DNA of 64,000 bases from Sphingomonadaceae bacterium. Lineage in GTDB: Bacteria; Pseudomonadota; Alphaproteobacteria; Sphingomonadales; Sphingomonadaceae. Below, in pieces: positions 1-8,785 of this stretch (the first letter of the stretch is position 1; the number at the start of each line of letters is the position of its first letter). The stretch lies in assembly GCA_025056155.1 (NCBI GenBank), contig JANWWL010000009.1, positions 62,001-126,000 on the forward strand. The letters are read 5' to 3'. The position numbers and the translations under genes are program-made. The notes beneath the pieces were generated by a model. It was not told where the DNA came from. It made no database searches and saw only the letters and a program-made list of their open reading frames with translations.

Positions 1-255
1 ATGGGGGTGCACAGCCGGATCGCGGCCGTTGCCCGAACGGTGGAGCGGTTCGCCCGCGTGGGCAACCTCTATGTCAATCGCCCCATGATCGGGGCGGTGG
101 TGGGATCGCAGCCGTTCGGGGGCGAGGGCTTGTCCGGCACCGGCCCCAAGGCGGGCGGGCCGTTCTACCTGCCAAGGTTCTGCGTGGAGCGAGTGACGAG
201 CGTCGACCTTGCCGCGGGAGGCGGGAACACGGCCCTGCTGTCGCTGGCCGACTGA
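1..255 (+). CDS. putA: PutA / delta-1-pyrroline-5-carboxylate dehydrogenase, C-terminal end (partial)
   Basis: The gene enters from the left edge, so only the last 84 codons are visible. The segment carries the conserved C-terminal signature of L-glutamate-gamma-semialdehyde dehydrogenase: GNLYVNR near residue 21, then [18 protein letters not shown] near residue 37. This enzyme oxidises the proline-breakdown intermediate to glutamate with NAD+. In alphaproteobacteria the domain is normally fused behind proline dehydrogenase in bifunctional PutA. The fusion cannot be confirmed because the N-terminal part lies outside the window. The apparent ATG at base 1 is an internal codon. The gene ends 4 bp before the convergent epimerase gene. 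Confidence 0.85.
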   Translation: MGVHSRIAAVARTVERFARVGNLYVNRPMIGAVVGSQPFGGEGLSGTGPKAGGPFYLPRFCVERVTSVDLAAGGGNTALLSLAD

Positions 256-259
256 AGGC

Positions 260-1273
260 TCAGCGTCGGTAGTACGCACGGTACCAGGCGACGAAGGCCC
301 GAACGCCGTCGCGAAGATCCGTCACGGGTTGGGCGCCCGTCAGCCGACGCAGGAGCGTGGCATCCGCCCAAGTGGCGAGCACGTCGCCTTGCTGGAGCGG
401 CAGGTAGTGGCGGATGGCCTTGCGCCCCACGGCTTCTTCGATTGCCTCGACGAAGTCCAAGAGGCGGACCTTGCGCGAATGGCCGATGTTGACGATCCGG
501 TAGGGTGCGACGGGCGACAGGCTGTCATCCGGCGCGATGGCGGCAGGGTCGTCGGGGCGGGTGGGGACGATGTCCATCAAGGCGCGAACCCCGGCCACGA
601 GATCGTCGATGTAGGTGAAGTCGCGCCACATGTCGCCGTGGTTGTAGATCTCGATGGGGCGACCCGAGAGGATGGCGTCCGTGAACTTGAACAGGGCGAG
701 ATCGGGCCGCCCCCAGGGACCGTAAACGGTGAAGAACCGAAAGACCGTGGTCGGGATGTGCCAGAGGTGGGCGTAGGCATGGGCGAGGGATTCGGTGGCC
801 TTCTTGGTGGCGGCGTAGATTGAGAGCTGGGTGTCGGCCTTGTCGGTCTCGCGGAACGGCAGGCGGGCGTTGGCACCATAGACCGACGAGGTGGACGCGA
901 TGAGCAAGTGCCGCGGCGGTTGGGCGCGTGCGAGCTCGAGAACGTGGAAGGTGCCCGTGACGTTGCTGTCGACGTAGGCCCGTGGGTTCTCGAGGCTGTA
1001 ACGCACGCCGGCCTGGGCAGCGAGGTGGACGACGACGTCGGGCGCGAAACGGTCCCAGGCGGCAGCGAGCGCGTCGCGATCCTCGAGCAAGGCTTCGGTG
1101 GACGAGAAGCGAGGATGGGCAGCGAGCCGGGCGTGGCGGTCGCGCTTGAGGGCAGGGTCGTAGTAGGCGGTGAAACCGTCGAACCCATGGACGGTGTGGC
1201 CTTCGTCGAGCAGGCGACGGGCCAGGTGGAAGCCGATGAACCCGGCCGTGCCGGTGATGAGGATCCGCTGCAT
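260..1273 (-). CDS. NAD-dependent UDP-glucuronate 4-epimerase (SDR family)
   Basis: This 337-residue extended short-chain dehydrogenase has the NAD-binding GxxGxxG motif at residues 8-14 (GTAGFIG). It also has a serine-rich TSSVYG segment and a catalytic YxxxK (YAATK). The phrases [15 protein letters not shown] and [12 protein letters not shown] are typical of UDP-glucuronate 4-epimerases, which make UDP-galacturonate for lipopolysaccharide or capsule. UDP-glucose 4-epimerase activity is less likely. An upstream in-frame extension of about 65 residues looks like shadow sequence. The ATG at 1273 is preferred because AAAGGA lies about 8 nt upstream and the Rossmann fold starts at once. The gene is convergent with putA. 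Confidence 0.85.
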   Translation of the reverse strand: MQRILITGTAGFIGFHLARRLLDEGHTVHGFDGFTAYYDPALKRDRHARLAAHPRFSSTEALLEDRDALAAAWDRFAPDVVVHLAAQAGVRYSLENPRAYVDSNVTGTFHVLELARAQPPRHLLIASTSSVYGANARLPFRETDKADTQLSIYAATKKATESLAHAYAHLWHIPTTVFRFFTVYGPWGRPDLALFKFTDAILSGRPIEIYNHGDMWRDFTYIDDLVAGVRALMDIVPTRPDDPAAIAPDDSLSPVAPYRIVNIGHSRKVRLLDFVEAIEEAVGRKAIRHYLPLQQGDVLATWADATLLRRLTGAQPVTDLRDGVRAFVAWYRAYYRR

Positions 1274-1589
1274 CTGGGGTCCTTTGTCCGCTCGGTGCCT
1301 TAGGGCCCGCGTCCGGACGGCGGAACCCCTCCCGGCCGCCTCGGCCGCGTGCCTGGGGACGGGCCGTCGGGCGGCGGATGGGCCCGGACGTCTAGGCGGC
1401 GAGGAGCTGGGGCGGGCCGGGGAGAAGGGCTGGCGTTCCAGGACCACCGGCGCCAACGACCGGGGCAAGCGGTGCCGGCAAGGTCATCGCTGCGACACGA
1501 GCGAGGGCGAGCACGGGGAACCCACGACGACGCCTCGGCCGTGCCGGTCGAGTGGCGAACGGGATGACCGGCCGAGGCCCGGGTCGGCG
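1274..1589. other. Intergenic stretch without recognised gene
   Basis: About 316 bp lie between the epimerase start and the end of ettA. Short open frames on both strands here look like nothing familiar and have the composition of shadow frames in GC-rich DNA. The epimerase promoter should lie here, but I see no convincing -35/-10 pair and no clear terminator hairpin. Confidence 0.5.
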
Positions 1590-3272
1590 TCAGGCGCGGG
1601 TCAGGCGCTTGTACTGCAACCGATGAGGACGATCGGCCGCCTCACCCAGACGACGGCGCTTGTCCTCCTCGTACATCTGGAAATTGCCCTCGAACCACTC
1701 GACGTGGCTGTTGCCTTCGAAGGCGAGGATGTGGGTCGCCAACCGGTCGAGGAAGAAGCGGTCGTGGGAAATTACGACCACGCAGCCAGGGAAGGCCTCG
1801 AGCGCCTCCTCGAGCGCGCGGAGCGTCTCGACGTCGAGGTCGTTCGTGGGCTCGTCGAGGAGGAGGACGTTGCCCCCTTCCTTGAGCATCTTGGCCAGAT
1901 GCACGCGGTTACGCTCGCCGCCTGAGAGCTGACCCACCTTCTTCTGCTGGTCAGGACCACGGAACCCGAAAGCCGCGACGTAGGCTCGCGAGGCGATTTC
2001 GGTCTTGCCGAACACCAGCCGGTCGTTGCCGCCCGAGATCTCCTCCCAGACCGTCCGGTCGGGGTCGAGATGGTCGCGAAGCTGGTCGACGTAGCCCAGA
2101 CGCACCGTCTCGCCTATCCGGATCTCGCCAGCATCGGGCTTCTCTTGGCCGGTGATGAGGCGGAAAAGGGTGGTCTTGCCCGCCCCATTGGGACCGATGA
2201 CGCCCACAATCCCGCCGGGCGGCAGACGAAAGGACAAGTTCTCAAACAAGAGCTTGTCGCCATAGGCCTTGGTGAGGCCACGGGCTTCGATCACCTCCTG
2301 GCCGAGGCGCTCGGGCACCCGGATCAGGATCTCGCGCTCGACGGCGCGGCGCACCTCCTGGCTTGCCACGAGCTCCTCGAAGGCGGCGATCCGGGCCTTG
2401 GCCTTGGCCTGGCGGGCCCGAGGGCTGGAGCGGATCCACTCAAGCTCGCGCTGGATAGCCTTGGAGCGGGCTTCCTCTTCGCGCTTCTCTTGTTGAATAC
2501 GCTTTTCCTTGGCCTCGAGCCACGCCGAGTAATTGCCCTGGAAGGGAATGCCCTGCCCGTAATAGAGTTCGAGAATCCAGCCCACGACATTGTCGAGAAA
2601 ATATCGGTCGTGCGTGACGAGGATGACGTTACCCTTGTATTCCTTCAGGTGTTGCTCGAGCCAGGCCACGGATTCCGCATCGAGGTGGTTGGTCGGCTCG
2701 TCGAGCAACAGGATTTCGGGCTTCTCGAGCAGCAGTCGGCACAGGGCCACCCGACGGCGTTCGCCCCCTGAGAGATGGGTGACAGGCCAGTCGCCCGGCG
2801 GGCAGCGCAGCGCATCCATCGCGATCTCGAGCTGGTTGTCGAGCGTCCACCCGTCGACGGCGTCGATGCGTTCCTGGAGCTCGCCCATTTCGGCCATGAG
2901 CGCGTCGAAGTCGGTGTCGTCCTTGGGCTCGGCCATCTCGGCCGAGATGGCGTTGAAGCGCTCAATCATGTCAGCGATGGCGCGCACGCCATCCATCACG
3001 TTCTCGCGCACCGTCTTGGAAGGATCGAGCTGCGGCTCCTGCGGCAGGTAGCCCACCCGGAACCCCTCGGCGGGCCAAGCTTCACCCGAGAAGTCGCGGT
3101 CCAGGCCGGCCATGATCCTCATGAGGGTCGACTTGCCCGAGCCGTTGGGACCGATGATGCCGATCTTGGCGTCAGGGTAGAATTGGAGGTTGATGTTGTT
3201 GAGGATCGGCTTGGGGCTTCCGGGGTAGGTCTTGGTGAGCCCCTTCATCACGAACGAGTAGGGTTGGGCCAC
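1590..3272 (-). CDS. ettA: Energy-dependent translational throttle protein EttA (ABC-F ATPase)
   Basis: This 560-residue protein has two ABC ATPase domains and no membrane segment, as in ABC-F proteins. Walker A motifs are GPNGSGKST at about residue 41 and GPNGAGKTT in the second half. Each domain has an LSGGE signature (HLSGGERRRV, QLSGGERNRV) and a Walker B ending in DEPTNHLD or DEPTNDLD. EttA binds the ribosomal E site and gates the first peptide bond according to the ATP/ADP ratio. The N-terminus (AQPYSFVMKGLTKTYPG) matches EttA if a GTG at 3272 is used; the 21 codons upstream look non-coding. Length fits the family (about 555). Confidence 0.93.
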   Translation of the reverse strand: MAQPYSFVMKGLTKTYPGSPKPILNNINLQFYPDAKIGIIGPNGSGKSTLMRIMAGLDRDFSGEAWPAEGFRVGYLPQEPQLDPSKTVRENVMDGVRAIADMIERFNAISAEMAEPKDDTDFDALMAEMGELQERIDAVDGWTLDNQLEIAMDALRCPPGDWPVTHLSGGERRRVALCRLLLEKPEILLLDEPTNHLDAESVAWLEQHLKEYKGNVILVTHDRYFLDNVVGWILELYYGQGIPFQGNYSAWLEAKEKRIQQEKREEEARSKAIQRELEWIRSSPRARQAKAKARIAAFEELVASQEVRRAVEREILIRVPERLGQEVIEARGLTKAYGDKLLFENLSFRLPPGGIVGVIGPNGAGKTTLFRLITGQEKPDAGEIRIGETVRLGYVDQLRDHLDPDRTVWEEISGGNDRLVFGKTEIASRAYVAAFGFRGPDQQKKVGQLSGGERNRVHLAKMLKEGGNVLLLDEPTNDLDVETLRALEEALEAFPGCVVVISHDRFFLDRLATHILAFEGNSHVEWFEGNFQMYEEDKRRRLGEAADRPHRLQYKRLTRA

Positions 3273-3344
3273 GGCGCTCTCGCTGGAGTGTGGGGAGTTC
3301 GCCGCTGCATGTAGCGCCCGCGGCGCCCATGGCAACCGCCACCC

Positions 3345-4874
3345 TCAGGCGAGACGGGCCAGGTTGACGGTGTCGGTGGGGCGTACGGTGACCGGCCGCC
3401 CGATCGCCGGCGTGTCGATCAGCGCTTCGGGAGAGTCATGGATCTGGGCCAGGAACCGGTGGCCGTTCGCGTCCAAGCGGCCGATGACGATGGCGAAGGC
3501 CGGTCGCCCGCGGTCGTGGACGACGGTGAACGTTTCGATGCGGCCTGGGCCTTCGGGCCGCTCATCCAGCGTCGGGGCGGGCATGGCGTCGATCTCGCGC
3601 TGGTAGGTGGCGGGGTCGGTGCGGGTGAAGGGTCGGGGCGTGGTCGACCAGACGCCGAAGCTGTGCTTGGTGAGATAGCCGCCGTTGGCGAAGACGAAGC
3701 CGAAGCTGCCGGGTTGGGCGCGGCAGCGCCACGCGACTTCGGCAATGGCGTGCAAGGAATAATTGTTGCCCGGGCCGCCGGAATAGGGAAGGCCGCCGGT
3801 GAGCGTGAGGCCGCGGGGGTCGTCGTGATCGAGGCCGATGGCATCGGCTGCGATCTCGACCGCCGAGGGGAAGCACGAATAGAGGTCGATGTGCGTCAGT
3901 TGGGCGACGTTGACGCCGGCCTCGGCCAGCGCATGGGCGGCTCCGATCCGGATGGCGGGGCTCGAGTGGTAGTCGATCCGGCTCGAGACCAGGATGTGGT
4001 CGTGGGTGTCGGCCGAGCCGTGAAGGAAGACCCGACGGTCCAACGGCACGCCCAGGCGGTCGGCGGTTGCGACCGACATCAACAACAAGGCGGCCGCCTG
4101 GTCGACGAACATGTTGGAGTTGAGGTACTTCGTGTAGGGATATCCGATGTACCGGTTCTCGTCGGTCGGGGTGATCAGTTCCTCGGCCGAGCGCTCAACG
4201 GGCAGCTGAGCGAAGGGGTTGCGCGCGGCCACGGCCGTGAAGCGGGCCATGAGACGGCCGATGGCCTGGCGGTGAGCGACCGGATCGCGACCATAATGGT
4301 GGGCGAGCGCATTTTCGAACAAGGGATAGACGTTGACGGGAAGCGCGATGCCGTGCGCCATTTCGTGGCGGGAGACGAGGCGCGTTTCCGGTCCCAGCGT
4401 TTCGGGATCGCTTGGGCTGTCTTCGGACCAGTCGAGCTCAATTCCGGCCTTTTCGGCGCGTGACTGGGTCCGGATGGCCTCGCAGCCGGCGATCAGCGCG
4501 ACGTCGTGCCGGCCGGCGGCGATGTCGTCCATGAGGAGGTTGACGAGCATCTGAGGCGAGTTGCCGCCGACCGGCCCGTAGAGGAGACGGCGGGGGCGCG
4601 CGCCGATGCGGCGGGCCAGCGCGTCCGGAAGGTTCCGCTGGCGACCGAAGGGTGCCGGAAAGCCCGAATCCTGGAAAAGCCGCACGACCGCAACCGCATC
4701 GATCGCCCCCACGACGTCGGCGTCGTAGGGGGCGCCGGAGTCCGCGATGGCGGCCCGAGCGACCGTCGCCAGCATGCGCTGAGGGGAAAGCCCTTCGCCA
4801 GGTGCCGAGTCGCGATCGACCCATTGGGCGGCACCGACCAACACGGGTGTGCGCGGTGGGACGGACGAGTTCAT
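3345..4874 (-). CDS. Thiolase-like acetyl-CoA acetyltransferase (TLP1/SCP2-thiolase type)
   Basis: This 509-residue protein belongs to the thiolase superfamily. It has the N-terminal core (TPVLVGAAQWVDRD), an ALIAGCEAIRT segment around the nucleophile position, a HIDLYSCFPSAVEIAAD segment and GGLPYSGGPGNNY. About 120 extra C-terminal residues resemble the added C-terminal domain of thiolase-like protein type 1. These proteins are usually annotated as acetyl-CoA acetyltransferases; many act on branched or sterol-like acyl-CoAs, and the substrate cannot be read from the sequence. The expected nucleophile context CxS is CEA here, so catalysis should not be assumed. The ATG at 4874 follows a distant AGGAGCT. 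Confidence 0.75.
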   Translation of the reverse strand: MNSSVPPRTPVLVGAAQWVDRDSAPGEGLSPQRMLATVARAAIADSGAPYDADVVGAIDAVAVVRLFQDSGFPAPFGRQRNLPDALARRIGARPRRLLYGPVGGNSPQMLVNLLMDDIAAGRHDVALIAGCEAIRTQSRAEKAGIELDWSEDSPSDPETLGPETRLVSRHEMAHGIALPVNVYPLFENALAHHYGRDPVAHRQAIGRLMARFTAVAARNPFAQLPVERSAEELITPTDENRYIGYPYTKYLNSNMFVDQAAALLLMSVATADRLGVPLDRRVFLHGSADTHDHILVSSRIDYHSSPAIRIGAAHALAEAGVNVAQLTHIDLYSCFPSAVEIAADAIGLDHDDPRGLTLTGGLPYSGGPGNNYSLHAIAEVAWRCRAQPGSFGFVFANGGYLTKHSFGVWSTTPRPFTRTDPATYQREIDAMPAPTLDERPEGPGRIETFTVVHDRGRPAFAIVIGRLDANGHRFLAQIHDSPEALIDTPAIGRPVTVRPTDTVNLARLA

Positions 4875-5135
4875 GGCGCGAGGCGGGGTGAGCTCCTAAT
4901 GCGTCGGAGCGGAGCGCCACGCCCATGAAAATGCCGAGGGGACAAGATGGCGTCGCCGGCGGCGGGGTGGCCCGATGCGCGGCATTTCGTCGGCAACCGC
5001 GATGGAGGGGGCGCGGTCGGGAAGCGGTGGGCCGCGCGCGGCGAGCCCCGCCATCCCGTCGGGAAGGCCGTGGAAGCAGGGAAGGGCGAGTAGGGTCGGC
5101 GAGAGTCTCGATGGGGGCGAGTGGGGTGGAGCGCG

Positions 5136-7619
5136 TCAATAAATGCCGCCCTGTTCGCGCAAGAAATCGCTGTCGGTGCGCACCCGCACTCGCCCGCCCG
5201 TGGGGCCCAGGGGACGCGGTGGCGGAGGAGCCACGATCCGCCGCGGCTCCGTCTCGGGGCGGAACGCTTCCCAGATGACCGCAGCCTTGCCCCGATCGTC
5301 GGGAAAGGTGCCGAAGACCCGTCGGCCCGACCGGCGGTCGATGCGTACCATGCGGATGCCGCGTGGCGCGAGGAAGGGCGTGGGCTCAGGCCGTTGGTCT
5401 CGATAGGCCTCGAGGAACCAGTCGCGCCAGATGGGGACGGCGACGTTTCCCCCCTGGACCCAGCCGCCGAGGTTCCGGGGCCGGTCGAACCCGATGTAAA
5501 GGCCCGCCATGACCTCAGGCGTGCCGCCGACGAACCACACGTCCTTAGGCCCGGTCGTCGTGCCGGTCTTGCCCATGATGGGCACGCCCAGGGTCCGCAG
5601 ACGCTCGGCCGTGCCGCGCTCGATGACACCTTCCAGCATGTGGACGACCTGGAACGCCGTGGCGGCGTCCATCACCTGCCGGGGGGCAGCTTCGGGCCGA
5701 GGCATGTCCTGCCCAGAATAGGTGGCCGCCCGGCAGGCGGGACACCGGCGCGTGTCGGCCTGGAAGAGAATGCGGCCCTGGCGGTCTTGGACGAGGTCGA
5801 ACACGACCGGCTCGACAGCGCGGCCGCCGTTGGCGAGGATGGAAAAGGCGTTGACGATCTTGAGCAACGTCGTTTCGCCCGCGCCGAGCGCGATGGCAAG
5901 CACCGGCGGATAGGTGCCAAGATCAAGATCGCGGGCGAGACGGACCACGCGGTCCATGCCGGTCTGGGCCGCGATGCGGACCGTCATCAGGTTGCGCGAC
6001 TGCTCGAGGCCCCAGCGCATCGTCTGAAGACCCGCCGAGCGGCCGCCGAAGTTGCGAAAGCACTTCCGGCCCAACCGGGCCGATTGATAGACGCACAGCG
6101 TGCCATCGGACACGAGGGACGCCGGGGTGAGCCCCCCTTCGAGACCCGCGGCGTAGACGAAAGGCTTAAAGGTGGAACCGGGTTGCCGCAGTGCCTGGGT
6201 GGCGCGGTTGAATCCGGTGCCGCGATTGTCGAAGCCGCCCACCATGGCCAGCACGCGGCCCGTACGGACTTCCTGGACGACGAGGGCGCCGGACACGAGG
6301 GGGATCTGGCGCAAGCTCCAGGTGCCGGCCCCGCTGGGTGCCACCGGGATGACATCGCCGGGTCGCAGGAGCTGGTGGGCAGGCACACCCCCCCGCGCCA
6401 GCGAGGCGTCGCCGGCGAACATCAGGCCGATCGTGCCGTCGGCGAAGCCGAGGCGGAAGCGGCCGTCCTCCCGCGCCAGGACGACGGCCGCCCGCCAGGT
6501 GGCATAACCGACCGGAAGGTCGAGCGCCCGCAGCCTCTCCGCCCAGCCGGGGCCGAGGGCGATCGTGCCCGCCGGACCCCGCCAGCCGCGGGCGCGGTCG
6601 TAGCGGACGAGGCCGTCGCGCAGGGCCTTCTCGGCCGCGCGTTGCAGCACGGGGTCGATGGTCGTGCGCACCCAGAGGCCGCCGGCATAGAGGCTGTGAG
6701 GCCCGTCGCCGGCGGTCTCGCCAAACCGTTCGATGAGTTGGCGGCGCACTTCCTCGAAGAAGTCCGCGCCATAGGGGGGGCGGTTCGCCACGGGGCGGCT
6801 GGCCACCGTGCCGAGGGGCTGGCCCTGCCAGAACGCAAGCTCACGGGCGGGCAGGTGGCCGTTGCGGACCATCTCGGAGAGGACCCAGTTCCGGCGTTCG
6901 AGCGCGCGGGCAGGGTTGCGGCGCGGATCGAACGTCGAGGGGGCCTTGGGCAGGCTGGCGAGCAGCGCAGCCTCGTGCGGGCGAAGATCGGCCACCGACT
7001 TGCCGAAATAGGCCTGGGCGGCGGCTTCGACCCCGTAGGCGTTGCGGCCGAGGAAGATTTCGTTGAGGTAGATTTCGAGAATCTGCTCTTTCGTGAGGAC
7101 GTCCTCGATCCGGCGGGCGAGGACGGCCTCCTTGAGCTTCCGGCGGAGGGTGACTTCGCTTGAGAGGAGCAGGTTCTTGGCCACCTGCTGGGTGATGGTG
7201 GAAGCGCCGACCGGGCGGCCTTGCTTGGTGAACAACCCTTTGAGGTTCGTGAGGATGGCGGCGACGATGCCCGGATAGTCCAGGCCGCCATGCTCGAAGA
7301 ACGTTCGGTCTTCGGCAGACAGGAAGGCGTGGACGACGAGGGGCGGGATCTCCTCGAGCGGCAGATAGACGCGCCGCTCGCGCGCAAAGCTGAACAACGG
7401 GTTGCCGGCCGAGTCGCGCACCTGGGTGGGCAAGGGGGGCTGGTAGGCCGCCAGTTGCCGGGCGTCGGGCAACCCGCGCAGGACAAGCGCCCAGAGGAGA
7501 CCGGCTGCGACGGCGGCCATCAAGCCCACCACGACCACCGGAATGGCCAGCCGTCGGAGGGCTCGACGCCATGGCGGTGGAGCGAGCTCGGCGTCGGCTT
7601 GAGGGGTCTTCGCGTCCAT
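5136..7619 (-). CDS. mrcA: Class A penicillin-binding protein 1A (transglycosylase/transpeptidase)
   Basis: This 827-residue bifunctional peptidoglycan synthase has a short cytoplasmic tail and one membrane anchor at about residues 28-50. The family 51 glycosyltransferase domain shows SAEDRTFFEHGG, GASTITQQVAKN and RRKLKEAVLARRIE. The transpeptidase domain shows the catalytic serine in GSTFKPF (SxxK), SRN within EQSRNLMTV, and KTGTTTGPKD (KTG). It polymerises and cross-links the cell wall in the periplasm. Length and motif order match PBP1A. It is divergent from cobA, with about 120 bp between them. Confidence 0.93.
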   Translation of the reverse strand: MDAKTPQADAELAPPPWRRALRRLAIPVVVVGLMAAVAAGLLWALVLRGLPDARQLAAYQPPLPTQVRDSAGNPLFSFARERRVYLPLEEIPPLVVHAFLSAEDRTFFEHGGLDYPGIVAAILTNLKGLFTKQGRPVGASTITQQVAKNLLLSSEVTLRRKLKEAVLARRIEDVLTKEQILEIYLNEIFLGRNAYGVEAAAQAYFGKSVADLRPHEAALLASLPKAPSTFDPRRNPARALERRNWVLSEMVRNGHLPARELAFWQGQPLGTVASRPVANRPPYGADFFEEVRRQLIERFGETAGDGPHSLYAGGLWVRTTIDPVLQRAAEKALRDGLVRYDRARGWRGPAGTIALGPGWAERLRALDLPVGYATWRAAVVLAREDGRFRLGFADGTIGLMFAGDASLARGGVPAHQLLRPGDVIPVAPSGAGTWSLRQIPLVSGALVVQEVRTGRVLAMVGGFDNRGTGFNRATQALRQPGSTFKPFVYAAGLEGGLTPASLVSDGTLCVYQSARLGRKCFRNFGGRSAGLQTMRWGLEQSRNLMTVRIAAQTGMDRVVRLARDLDLGTYPPVLAIALGAGETTLLKIVNAFSILANGGRAVEPVVFDLVQDRQGRILFQADTRRCPACRAATYSGQDMPRPEAAPRQVMDAATAFQVVHMLEGVIERGTAERLRTLGVPIMGKTGTTTGPKDVWFVGGTPEVMAGLYIGFDRPRNLGGWVQGGNVAVPIWRDWFLEAYRDQRPEPTPFLAPRGIRMVRIDRRSGRRVFGTFPDDRGKAAVIWEAFRPETEPRRIVAPPPPRPLGPTGGRVRVRTDSDFLREQGGIY

Positions 7620-7739
7620 GCGGGCCAGGTGACCCTACCGGCGGGCGCAGAGGGGGGGAAGCCTGCGCCAAGTGGGGCTTGGGGGTACCCAAGGCTTCGT
7701 GCGTGGCGACCTTGGCCGGTCTGGGGCATGGGGCCCTGC

Positions 7740-8504
7740 ATGGCCGGACTGGGGCGCGTGCTGCTGGTGGGGGCGGGGCCGGGGGCGGCCGATCTTCTGA
7801 CCGTGCGCGCGGTGCGGGCGCTGAGCGAGGCCGAGGTGGTGGTGCACGACGGGTTGGTGGCCGAGGAAGTGCTGGCCTTGGCGCCGCGCGAAGCGCGGCG
7901 CGTGTCGGTGGCCAAACGACGGGCTCGGCACACCCTGCCGCAGTCCGAGATCAACGCCCTTCTGGTGCGCGAGGCGCAGGCCGGCCATGTGGTGGTGCGG
8001 CTGAAAGGTGGGGACCCGTTCATATTCGGCCGGGGTGGCGAGGAACTCGAGGCCTGCCGAGCGGCGGGCGTGCCGGTGGAGGTGATCCCGGGCGTCTCGG
8101 CGGCGCTGGGCTGCGCGGCGGAGATCGGACTGCCGCTGACCCACCGCGAGCTCGCCTCGGCCGTGACGTTCGTGGCGGGAACCTGCCAAGGCTTGAGAGA
8201 GCAGGACTGGCGCGGTCTGGCGGGACCGGGCCGGACGCTCGCGATCTACATGGGCGTGGCGACCGCGGACGCCATTGCCGAAAAGCTGATGGCCGACGGC
8301 GTGGCACCCGACATGCCGGTGGCCATCGTGGAGCGGGGAACATGTTCGGGAGCCCAGGCCCTGCGCACCATCCTGGCCGACCTGGGCGAGGCGGTGCGGC
8401 GCGCCGCGGTCGCGAGCCCCGCCGTGATCGTGGTGGGTCGCGTGGCTGCGCTGGCCGAGGCGCGCGAGCTGCGTGCAGCGGCCGTGCCGGAGATGTCGGC
8501 ATGA
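7740..8504 (+). CDS. cobA: Uroporphyrinogen-III C-methyltransferase (siroheme synthesis)
   Basis: This 254-residue SAM-dependent methyltransferase makes precorrin-2, the precursor of siroheme that sulfite reductase needs. It shows VLLVGAGPGAADLLT at the N-terminus, VVRLKGGDPFIFGRGGEE, EVIPGVSAALG and PLTHRE, all diagnostic of the family. It starts the sulfur operon and overlaps the next gene by 4 nt (ATGA), which fits supply of siroheme for CysI. The ATG at 7740 is chosen because the family core starts a few residues later; an ATG at 7728 is the alternative. Only the CobA-type methyltransferase is present, without a CysG dehydrogenase/ferrochelatase part. Confidence 0.9.
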   Translation: MAGLGRVLLVGAGPGAADLLTVRAVRALSEAEVVVHDGLVAEEVLALAPREARRVSVAKRRARHTLPQSEINALLVREAQAGHVVVRLKGGDPFIFGRGGEELEACRAAGVPVEVIPGVSAALGCAAEIGLPLTHRELASAVTFVAGTCQGLREQDWRGLAGPGRTLAIYMGVATADAIAEKLMADGVAPDMPVAIVERGTCSGAQALRTILADLGEAVRRAAVASPAVIVVGRVAALAEARELRAAAVPEMSA

Positions 8505-8785
8505 AGCTGCTGACGGGCAATCGTGTCCGCACCGGGGACGTGGTGTGGTGGGCCGGTGACCGTTGGTCGACACGGCTGGCCGAGGCCGTGGGGTTGGAAC
8601 CGGCGGAGGGGGAGCGGCTGCTCGCCGAGCAAGCCGCCCACGAGCAGGTCAACGACCTGGCCCTGGTGGACGCCGAGCCGAGACCAGGGGGCGGGTGGCG
8701 GCCCGTGCACATCCGCGAACGCATCCGCGCCTATGGACCCACGGTGCGTCCTGACCTCGCCCGCGAAGGGGAGAATTGGCGCTGA
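8501..8785 (+). CDS. DUF2849 domain protein of the sulfite-reductase operon
   Basis: This 94-residue soluble protein starts MKLLTGNRVRTGDVVWW, a pattern I recognise as DUF2849. In alphaproteobacteria these small genes sit between cobA and cysI. No catalytic motif is visible. Its start overlaps the cobA stop (ATGA) and its stop overlaps the cysI start (TGATG), so translation is probably coupled. The position suggests a role in siroheme or sulfite-reductase function, but this is inference from neighbours only. Confidence 0.8.
   Translation: MKLLTGNRVRTGDVVWWAGDRWSTRLAEAVGLEPAEGERLLAEQAAHEQVNDLALVDAEPRPGGGWRPVHIRERIRAYGPTVRPDLAREGENWR

Noticed and set aside
5121-7163. 680-residue plus-strand frame opposite the penicillin-binding protein gene
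   Set aside because: The minus-strand product carries all PBP1A motifs; the plus frame has none.
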